Notes under the pieces: model-generated
Told to the model about the DNA's origin: nothing
Seen by the model: the letters and a program-made list of their open reading frames with translations, nothing else
Databases searched by the model: none
Program-made: the position numbers and the translations under genes
In this document: positions 17,545 to 25,382 of the stretch, one piece after another
Position numbering within the stretch: the first letter of the stretch is position 1
How the letters are laid out: the number at the start of each line of letters is the position of its first letter
Assembly: GCA_035519135.1 (NCBI GenBank)
Contig: DATIWX010000004.1
Coordinates: 124,001-188,000 of the forward strand
Length of the DNA: 64,000 bases
Reading direction: 5' to 3'
Source of the DNA: VBDM01 sp035519135
Lineage (GTDB): Bacteria; Pseudomonadota; Gammaproteobacteria; Burkholderiales; SG8-39

Positions 17545-19023
17545 ATGAGCTACCGGGATCTGAGGGATTTCCTTTCCCAGCTCGAGCGTTCGGGCGAGCT
17601 CAAGCGCGTGCGCGCCGAAGTCGATCCGAATCTGGAGATGACCGAAGTCTGCGACCGCGTGCTCAAGTCGGGCGGTCCCGCGCTGCTGTTTGAACGGCCA
17701 AAGGGTCACGCGATCCCGGTTCTCGGCAACCTGTTCGGCACGACTCGTCGCGTCGCGCTGGCCATGGGCGCCGACCCCGACACGAACCCGCTCGAGGCGT
17801 TGCGCGACATCGGCGTTCTGCTCGCCTTTCTCAAGGAGCCGGAGCCGCCGCGCGGATTTCGCGACGTGCTCGAGCGCTGGGTTCCCATCGGCCGGCAAGT
17901 GATGCACATGGCTCCGAAGGAGGTTTCAGAGGCCCCGTGCCATGCGGTCTGCTGGGAGGGCAAGGACATCGACCTCTCGCGGCTTCCAATCCAGACGTGC
18001 TGGCCCGAGGACGCGGCGCCGCTCATCACCTGGGGACTGACGATCACGCGCGGGCCGCACAAGGTGCGGCAGAACCTGGGCATCTACCGCCTGCAGGTCA
18101 TCGGCTCGAACAAGCTCATCATGCGCTGGCTGCCACATCGGGGCGGTGCGACGGACTTTCGCGAACACTCGGAGGCACAGCCGGGCCGGCCCTTTCCGGT
18201 TGCGGTTGCGCTGGGCGCCGATCCCGCCACGATCCTCGCCGCGGTCGCGCCTATCCCCGACACGCTGTCCGAGTACCAGTTCGCGGGCCTGATACGCGGA
18301 TCGAGAACCGAAGTCGCGAAATGTCTGGGATCGAACCTGCAGGTGCCTGCGACGAGCGAAATGGTCCTGGAGGGAGTGATCCATCCCGGGGAATCCGCGC
18401 TCGAGGGTCCTTTCGGCGATCACACCGGCTACTACAACGAGCAAGAGGCGTTTCCCGTATTCACGGTGGAGCGCATCACGCTGCGCCGCGACCCAATCTA
18501 CCACTCGACGTACACGGGCAAGCCCCCGGACGAACCCGCGGTGCTCGGTACGGCGCTGAACGAGGTCTTCGTGCCGCTACTGAGGAAGCAATTCCCCGAG
18601 ATCGAGGATTTCTATCTGCCGCCGGAGGGTTGCTCGTATCGCCTCGCCGTGGTGAGCATGAAGAAGCAATATCCCGGCCACGCCAAGCGTGTGATGTTCG
18701 GCATCTGGAGCGTCTTGCGCCAGTTCATGTACACCAAATTCATCGTCGTCACCGACGCGGACGTCAATATCCGCGAGTGGAAGGAAGTCGTATGGGCCCT
18801 GACTACGCGTGTCGATGCGGCCAGGGATGTTCTCGTCGTCGAGAACACCCCGATCGACTATCTGGATTTCGCCAGTCCGGTCGCGGGACTGGGCTCGAAG
18901 ATGGGGATAGACGCAACGAACAAGTGGGGCGCGGAAACCTCGCGTTCCTGGGGTCGGCCCATAACCATGCGCGCCGAGGTGAAGACGCGCATCGACGTGT
19001 TGTGGAAGGACTTGGGTCTCTAG
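17545..19023 (+). CDS. ubiD: 4-hydroxy-3-polyprenylbenzoate decarboxylase
   Basis: Prenylated-FMN-dependent decarboxylase of ubiquinone synthesis that acts on the UbiA product. The 492-residue length is standard. Seen: MSYRDLRDFLSQLERSGELKRV start, NLGIYRLQVIGSNKLIMRW, EGPFGDHTGYYN (active-site region), and the C-terminal GLGSKMGIDATNKW. It directly follows ubiA. A UbiX flavin prenyltransferase is required but is not in this window. Confidence 0.95.
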   Translation: MSYRDLRDFLSQLERSGELKRVRAEVDPNLEMTEVCDRVLKSGGPALLFERPKGHAIPVLGNLFGTTRRVALAMGADPDTNPLEALRDIGVLLAFLKEPEPPRGFRDVLERWVPIGRQVMHMAPKEVSEAPCHAVCWEGKDIDLSRLPIQTCWPEDAAPLITWGLTITRGPHKVRQNLGIYRLQVIGSNKLIMRWLPHRGGATDFREHSEAQPGRPFPVAVALGADPATILAAVAPIPDTLSEYQFAGLIRGSRTEVAKCLGSNLQVPATSEMVLEGVIHPGESALEGPFGDHTGYYNEQEAFPVFTVERITLRRDPIYHSTYTGKPPDEPAVLGTALNEVFVPLLRKQFPEIEDFYLPPEGCSYRLAVVSMKKQYPGHAKRVMFGIWSVLRQFMYTKFIVVTDADVNIREWKEVVWALTTRVDAARDVLVVENTPIDYLDFASPVAGLGSKMGIDATNKWGAETSRSWGRPITMRAEVKTRIDVLWKDLGL

Positions 19024-19065
19024 CGCGTGACCGGCGGAGGACCTGCTATCGAATGCCAGCGATAC

Positions 19066-19701
19066 TCAGAAGGTGAAAAGGGCGCTGGCCGAGAGGAATT
19101 GAGCGTTGGCGCGACCGGTGCAGGTTGAGCACGAGCCGCTGGTGCCGACCTTCCCTAGATTCTGATACTCGACGCGAATCCCAAGATCGCGATTCACGAA
19201 GTACTGCGCTCCGAACCCGGACAGGAAGCTGGTCACGTTGACCTGCACCGCGGAAATGGTTCCGTTATAGGCGGGCGCGGGGTTCCTGATCGTGGTTCGG
19301 GTTTGGGAGGACAGGACGCCGAGTCGGCCAAACAGGGAGAGATTCCGGGTCAGCGGGACCGTCGGCAAGAGGGAACCGCCCCAGCCCGAGACCTCGTAGA
19401 TATCTTCCTGCGTGTTCGCTCCCTGCGTGTACTTGTACGAGAATTTTCCGAGTTGTATGAAATTGACTTCGAACGCCCAGTTCTTGTTGAACTGCACGCC
19501 GAGCGCCCCGGTAAAACCGAGGTCGGCGTCGCGTATTGTTTCGCTCGCCGTTCCGCCGGACGAGAAATCGGCCGGGTAGAACTCGATCTTCCCGTAGCCG
19601 AGACCCACGCCCGCGTACCAGTAGTCGGCGCCTACCGCGTTCGCCAAGGGCGCGGCCAAGAGAACCGACGCGACCACATGGCGCAGAACTGGGTATTTCA
19701 T
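19066..19701 (-). CDS. Outer-membrane beta-barrel protein (OmpA/OmpW-like porin domain)
   Basis: A 211-residue secreted barrel. The signal peptide MKYPVLRHVVASVLLAAPLANAVGA ends near residue 25. The mature part has alternating amphipathic strands (WYAGVGLGYGKIEFY, GALGVQFNKNWAFEVNF, FGAQYFVNRDLGIRVEYQNLG) and ends in a terminal Phe (ASALFTF), as barrels recognised by BamA do. One CSTC pair lies near the C-terminus. Start set at ATG 19701 because the signal peptide begins there. Ligand unknown. Its promoter region is shared head-to-head with groES. Confidence 0.82.
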   Translation of the reverse strand: MKYPVLRHVVASVLLAAPLANAVGADYWYAGVGLGYGKIEFYPADFSSGGTASETIRDADLGFTGALGVQFNKNWAFEVNFIQLGKFSYKYTQGANTQEDIYEVSGWGGSLLPTVPLTRNLSLFGRLGVLSSQTRTTIRNPAPAYNGTISAVQVNVTSFLSGFGAQYFVNRDLGIRVEYQNLGKVGTSGSCSTCTGRANAQFLSASALFTF

Positions 19702-19764
19702 CTGGTAGGCCCCTTTTTCCCCTCTTGGTCCCCGGGTAAGGTCTGAAATCAGCAGTAGCGTTGC

Positions 19765-19794
19765 ACTGTAATCCAATGGGGAAACTTGTGTCAA
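19765..19794 (-). promoter_or_regulatory. Predicted sigma70-type promoter of the barrel gene
   Basis: On the minus strand: perfect -35 TTGACA (19789–19794), 18-nt spacer, -10 TACAGT (4 of 6 matches, 19765–19770). This gives a leader of about 57 nt before ATG 19701. A TGTAATCCAA element overlaps the -10 region. Confidence 0.5.
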
Positions 19795-19920
19795 GCCAAG
19801 CGGTTGGCTAACCAATGTAATCCAACTTCTCTACATTGATGCCGCGAATGCACTCCCTGCCGAGAGCTGTTGCGACGAGAGCGCGATCCTCCCGCACGAT
19901 CTCGTGGATCGGCGGAGGGC

Positions 19921-19949
19921 TTGAAATCTGGACACCCGGTCCGTATCAT
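19921..19949 (+). promoter_or_regulatory. Predicted sigma70-type groESL promoter
   Basis: -35 TTGAAA (19921–19926), 17-nt spacer, -10 TATCAT (19944–19949). The -10 touches the first base of the CIRCE element, so HrcA bound there would block RNA polymerase. Confidence 0.75.
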
Positions 19950-19975
19950 TAGCACTCGCTAGAGACGAGTGCTAA
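19949..19975 (+). promoter_or_regulatory. CIRCE operator (HrcA binding site)
   Basis: TTAGCACTC, nine-nucleotide spacer, GAGTGCTAA: a perfect match to both 9-nt arms of the CIRCE consensus. It overlaps the predicted start of transcription and forms the 5' end of the groESL mRNA. This indicates HrcA repression relieved on heat shock. hrcA is not in the window. Confidence 0.95.
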
Positions 19976-20048
19976 CAGCTAGTTCTCCCTTATTTGTTGC
20001 GGCCACGGCGTGTTAGTGGTCGCTAACTCTACCAAGGAGCTTATCCAA

Positions 20049-20345
20049 ATGATGAACAAGATTCGACCCCTGCACGATCGCGTCGTGGTAAAGCGCCTCG
20101 ATGCGGAAAACAAGTCTGCCGGCGGAATCGTGATTCCCGATACGGCCGGGGAAAAGCCCGACCAGGGCGAAGTTGTCGCCATCGGCAAGGGCAAGATCCT
20201 CGAAGACGGCAAGGTGCGGCCACTCGACGTCAAAGTCGGGGACCGCATCCTGTTCGGGAAATACTCGGGCCAGGCGGTGAAGGTGGAAGGCACCGAGTAC
20301 CTGGTCATGCGCGAGGACGACATCATGGGTGTCGTCACCAAGTAG
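20049..20345 (+). CDS. groES: Co-chaperonin GroES
   Basis: Heptameric lid of the GroEL cage. A 98-residue protein starting MMNKIRPLHDRVVVKR with the mobile loop around NKSAGGIVIPDTAGEKP. AAGGAG at 20034–20039 supports ATG 20049; the second ATG at 20052 is equally possible. groEL follows after 35 nt. Confidence 0.97.
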   Translation: MMNKIRPLHDRVVVKRLDAENKSAGGIVIPDTAGEKPDQGEVVAIGKGKILEDGKVRPLDVKVGDRILFGKYSGQAVKVEGTEYLVMREDDIMGVVTK

Positions 20346-20380
20346 GTTCAGCCAAACGATCACAAACTCAGGAGTGAGAC

Positions 20381-22027
<1,647 letters not shown>

Positions 22028-22033
<6 letters not shown>

Positions 22034-22056
22034 CGCGCGCCTCGCGCGCGTCACAT
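22028..22056 (+). terminator. Perfect 13-bp hairpin containing the groEL stop codon
   Basis: Left arm 22028–22040 and right arm 22044–22056 are exact reverse complements around the loop CTC. The TGA stop (22031–22033) is within the left arm. No T-run follows, so this is more likely an mRNA-stabilising or processing structure than a terminator on its own. Confidence 0.6.
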
Positions 22057-22118
22057 GTCGGCAGGATGGGAACAGGGGAACCCGAGGTTCCCCCGTTACC
22101 CCCTCCGCATCCGTACAG

Positions 22119-22145
22119 GCCCCGCTCCGGCGGGGTCTTTTTTTT
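22119..22145 (+). terminator. Rho-independent terminator of groESL
   Basis: Stem CCCCGC/GCGGGG around the loop TCCG, followed directly by TCTTTTTTTT at 22136–22145. Confidence 0.93.
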
Positions 22146-22240
22146 GCGCACGCTCGGGATCGGGATTTTGCTAAACTGAATCAGAGAGCCGCAGACCCCG
22201 CGGGAAAGAAGAATACGGGCCACGGTCGGAGGGGAAATCG

Positions 22241-22912
22241 ATGCGGATCCTGATCGCAGAAGATGACGCGCCGCTCGCGGACGGGTTGACGCGCAGTCTG
22301 CGCGATTCCGGATACGCGGTGGATTGCGTCAAGACCGGCGCCGAAGCCGACAGCGCGACCGCCGCCTTCGAATTCGACCTGCTGATCCTTGACTTGAACC
22401 TGCCGAGGATGAGCGGTCTGGAGGTGCTGAAGCGATTGCGGAGCCGGAGCCGGGAGTTGCCGGTGCTCATTCTGACCGCCCAGAGCGGCGTAGAGGACCG
22501 CGTGCGCGGCCTCGATCTCGGCGCGGATGACTATCTGGCCAAGCCGTTCGCTCTGGAGGAATTGAAAGCGCGCGTTCGAGCGCTCACGCGCCGTACCAGC
22601 GGTGCACCCATGCTGCTTCGGCACGGGGGACTCAGCTATGACCCGGTTGGCAAGGTCGCCAGGATCAATGGAGAGGTCGTTGATCTGTCGGCGCGTGAGA
22701 GCACGCTGCTGGAGATGTTGGTGCAGCGCACTGGGCGCTGGGTCAGCAAGGCGCAGCTCCTGGACCATCTGTGCGAGTGGGGCGAGGAAGTCAGCACCAA
22801 CGCGATCGAGGTCTACGTTCACCGCTTGCGCAAGAAGCTCAGAGCCGCCGGCGTCGAGATCGTCACGGTGCGCGGTCTCGGATATCGCGTCCGGAACGTC
22901 GGTTCGAACTGA
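22241..22912 (+). CDS. OmpR-family response regulator (QseB/TctD-like)
   Basis: A 223-residue regulator. The receiver domain has acidic residues EDD (7–9), phosphoacceptor Asp51 in LLILDLNLPRMSG, and LAKPF with the conserved lysine near 105. The C-terminal winged helix includes DLSARESTLLEML and YVHRLRKKLRAAGVEIVTVRGLGYRV. GGAGGGG lies just before ATG 22241. No histidine kinase is adjacent, unlike most family members; the next gene is a phosphatase. Targets unknown, possibly the locus downstream. Confidence 0.9.
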   Translation: MRILIAEDDAPLADGLTRSLRDSGYAVDCVKTGAEADSATAAFEFDLLILDLNLPRMSGLEVLKRLRSRSRELPVLILTAQSGVEDRVRGLDLGADDYLAKPFALEELKARVRALTRRTSGAPMLLRHGGLSYDPVGKVARINGEVVDLSARESTLLEMLVQRTGRWVSKAQLLDHLCEWGEEVSTNAIEVYVHRLRKKLRAAGVEIVTVRGLGYRVRNVGSN

Positions 22913-22963
22913 AGCACCACGCCGCCACGCGTGCGCAAATCTTCAAGGCGAGCGTGCCAGACG

Positions 22964-23704
22964 ATGAAAATGGCCATGTTCGCTGATATCCACAGCAACC
23001 TGGAGGCTATCTCCACCTGCCTTGCCCACGCGCGGGATCTGGGGGCCGACCGGTTCGCATTTCTCGGTGACCTGGTCGGCTACGGGGCGGACCCGGTGGC
23101 CGTCCTGGACTTGATCGAAGGTCACGCGCAGAACGGTGCCGTGGTGGTGCTCGGCAACCACGACGCCGCGGCGCTCGGCCGCGGCGCCGATCTTAATCCG
23201 CACGCGCAAGCCGCCATCGCCTGGACTCGGGGGCAGTTGGGGACGCGCCAGCGCGCTTTTCTGCAGGCCCTGCCGCTTGCGGTGAGGGAGGGCGACATGC
23301 TCTTTGTTCACGCCAGCGCGGCCGCTCCAGAGCAGTGGGTCTACATCACCAGCCCTGTGCAGGCCGACGCGAGTATCCGCGCAGGCGGTGCGAGGTACGT
23401 CTTCTGCGGACACGTGCACGAGCAGCAGCTCTATTTTCGGGGGGCGGACGGGCGTCCCGCGCTGTTCCAGCCCACCCCGGATACTCCCATTCCGGCGACG
23501 CGGCAGCGGCAGTGGCTGGCCATCGTCGGATCGGCCGGTCAGCCGCGCGACCGAAACAACGCGGCGTGCTATGCGCTGTTCGATACGGAGCGGGAAAGGC
23601 TCACCTTCTACCGTGTTCCCTACGACCATCGCGGTGCCGCGATGAAGGTCCGCGCCGCCGGCCTTCCGGAGCGGATCGCCTTGCGGCTGGAGCGCGGAGC
23701 GTAA
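22964..23704 (+). CDS. Calcineurin-like metallophosphoesterase (copy 1)
   Basis: A 246-residue protein with every metallophosphoesterase motif: DIHSN (D-x-H) near residue 8, GDLVGYGADP near 38, GNHD near 69, HASAAAPEQW near 117, GHVHEQQ near 148. The DIHSN/GDLVGYG form is that of PrpE-like and protein-phosphatase-like members. ATG 22964 was chosen because the D-x-H motif normally lies within ten residues of the start. It precedes a Ser/Thr kinase gene by 25 nt and is clearly paralogous to 31922–32662. I infer it reverses phosphorylation by that kinase; a nucleotide substrate is the alternative. Confidence 0.87.
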   Translation: MKMAMFADIHSNLEAISTCLAHARDLGADRFAFLGDLVGYGADPVAVLDLIEGHAQNGAVVVLGNHDAAALGRGADLNPHAQAAIAWTRGQLGTRQRAFLQALPLAVREGDMLFVHASAAAPEQWVYITSPVQADASIRAGGARYVFCGHVHEQQLYFRGADGRPALFQPTPDTPIPATRQRQWLAIVGSAGQPRDRNNAACYALFDTERERLTFYRVPYDHRGAAMKVRAAGLPERIALRLERGA

Positions 23705-23729
23705 GGATCGCCGTCCGCTGCCAATCCGG

Positions 23730-25127
23730 ATGACCTCCATGGGCCCGGGCGACCAGATCGACGGCTTTCGGCTGGGTGAATTGATGCACGCAGGCAGCAT
23801 GGCGCTGATCTTCCGCCTCGCGGGTCCGCACGGCCCGCTTCCGCTCATCATGAAGATTCCCCGGCTCGGCGCCGGCGAGCGCGCAGTCAACGTGATCGGT
23901 TTCGAGGTTTGCCGCATGGTGCTCGGGGCCCTGGGCCAGGGTCCCCATCATCCAACACTGGTCGCGTACGGAGACGTCGAAACCACGCCGTATCTGGTGA
24001 TCCAGTACATCGGTGGCGAGAGGCTGAGCGAATACTTGCCGCGGGCCCCGCTGCCGCCCGGGGAAATCGTACGTTTGGGTTCGGCGCTGGCCATCGCACT
24101 CCACGACCTGCACCGCCGCGATGTCGTTCACCTGGATCTCAAGCCGACCAACGTCATGTATCGTCCGAGCGGAGAGGCGATCCTCATCGATTTCGGGCTC
24201 GCCCATCACGGTCACCTCCCCGACTTGCTCGCGGAGGAGCTGCGCTTTCCGGTGGGCAACTGGGTCTACATGTCTCCCGAGCAGATCGTGGGCGTGCGCT
24301 GCGATCCGCGCAGCGACATCTACGCGCTGGGCGGCATGCTTTACGAACTCGCCACCGGGCGCCCTCCGTTTGGCCATCCACGCTCCGTATCGGAGTTGCG
24401 CAAGCGCCTGTACCGCGATCCTTTGCCGCCGCGCGCGCTCGCTCCCGCGACGCCGGAATGGCTGCAGGAGATCATCATGCGCTGCCTGGAGGTCGACGCG
24501 CGACAACGCTATCCTTCGGCCGATCAGATCGCTCTGGATCTGGCAAACCCGCGGAGGGTCGCGCTCACGGAGCGCGCCCAACGGCTGCGGCGCGCCGGGT
24601 GGCTGACGCTTGTGAATCGAAGGCTGCGGGCCCTGCGCTTCGAGCCCGCCCCCTGCCCGCCGCCGTCCCAGCAGCCCCAGCTGGCGCGGGTCGCCGCTGT
24701 GGCCCTCACCCCCAACGAGCGCGACGAGACGCTGCTCGAAGCGCTGCGACGGGCAGCGCGTGCCGTGCTGGCTGCGGATCCGGCTTGCCGCATAGCGTGC
24801 GTGACAGTTGTGCCTTCGGCCGCCGCGCTGAGCGGCGAAGGCGAGGAGGGGACCGCTACCGGCCGCCAGATCAGGCGCCTGGTCGAGCTGCGGCATTGGG
24901 CGAGGCCGCTCGATCTGCCGGAGGAGCGCCTGACCTGCCACGTGCTGGAGTCGGACAAACCGGCCGCGGCGCTGGTCGACTATGCCAAGATGAACGACAT
25001 CGACCAGCTGCTGATCGGGGCGCCGCGCAGCGGAACCGCCGTGCGCCTGCTCGCCGGGGTATGCGCCCAGGTGGTCGCGGAAGCGCCTTGCAGCGTATCG
25101 GTAGTGCGCGTGCGCGCGCACGAATGA
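23730..25127 (+). CDS. Ser/Thr protein kinase fused to a universal stress protein domain (copy 1)
   Basis: 465 residues. Residues about 10–290 form a Hanks-type kinase: ATP-binding Lys42 (LIMKIP), catalytic loop HLDLKPTN with Asp136, DFG (IDFGLAHH) near 154 and SPEQ (APE position) near 183. The glycine-rich loop is degenerate (MHAGSMALIF). Residues about 320–460 form a USP domain (VAAVALTPNERDE near its start, LLIGAPRSGTAVRL near its end). There is no transmembrane segment, so it is probably cytoplasmic, unlike PknB-type kinases. It follows the phosphatase gene by 25 nt. Active-site residues suggest it is functional; substrates unknown. Confidence 0.87.
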   Translation: MTSMGPGDQIDGFRLGELMHAGSMALIFRLAGPHGPLPLIMKIPRLGAGERAVNVIGFEVCRMVLGALGQGPHHPTLVAYGDVETTPYLVIQYIGGERLSEYLPRAPLPPGEIVRLGSALAIALHDLHRRDVVHLDLKPTNVMYRPSGEAILIDFGLAHHGHLPDLLAEELRFPVGNWVYMSPEQIVGVRCDPRSDIYALGGMLYELATGRPPFGHPRSVSELRKRLYRDPLPPRALAPATPEWLQEIIMRCLEVDARQRYPSADQIALDLANPRRVALTERAQRLRRAGWLTLVNRRLRALRFEPAPCPPPSQQPQLARVAAVALTPNERDETLLEALRRAARAVLAADPACRIACVTVVPSAAALSGEGEEGTATGRQIRRLVELRHWARPLDLPEERLTCHVLESDKPAAALVDYAKMNDIDQLLIGAPRSGTAVRLLAGVCAQVVAEAPCSVSVVRVRAHE

Positions 25128-25160
25128 TCTCGTTACACTCTACCAAGGGCAGGAGGCCGG

Positions 25161-25358
25161 ATGAGCAACTTCGAGACCAAGGGACAGCACTTCGTCGCGC
25201 TGTGCATGTTCGGCATGCTGCTGTTCAACTACCCGATTCTCGCTCTGTTCAACGTCCCGAGCACGCTGTTCGGTGTGCCGGTGCTGTACGCCTACGTGTT
25301 CATTGCCTGGGGGGCGCTGATCGCCTCGATGGCATACCTTGCTGAATCCGGCGGCTAG
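25161..25358 (+). CDS. Small two-helix membrane protein preceding the symporter-kinase
   Basis: 65 residues with two hydrophobic segments (about 12–32 and 39–60), ending AESGG. GGAGG lies just before ATG 25161. It is 24 nt upstream of the CbrA-like sensor. Small membrane proteins encoded directly before sodium/solute-symporter domains are known (the small subunit of some solute symporters; CbrX before cbrA in Pseudomonas). By position and topology this may be the equivalent. I do not recognise its family with certainty. Confidence 0.7.
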   Translation: MSNFETKGQHFVALCMFGMLLFNYPILALFNVPSTLFGVPVLYAYVFIAWGALIASMAYLAESGG

Positions 25359-25382
25359 AACCGGCCGGCTCCGGGCGCTCTC

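Larger units (their letters stand above)
19702..20048. other. 347-bp divergent intergenic region between the barrel gene and groES
   Basis: No credible small gene. It holds a minus-strand promoter for the barrel gene (19765–19794), two copies of TGTAATCCAA (19767–19776 and 19816–19825), an imperfect palindrome at 19802–19813, the groES promoter (19921–19949), the CIRCE operator (19949–19975) and a 73-nt groES leader with AAGGAG at 20034–20039. Confidence 0.8.
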
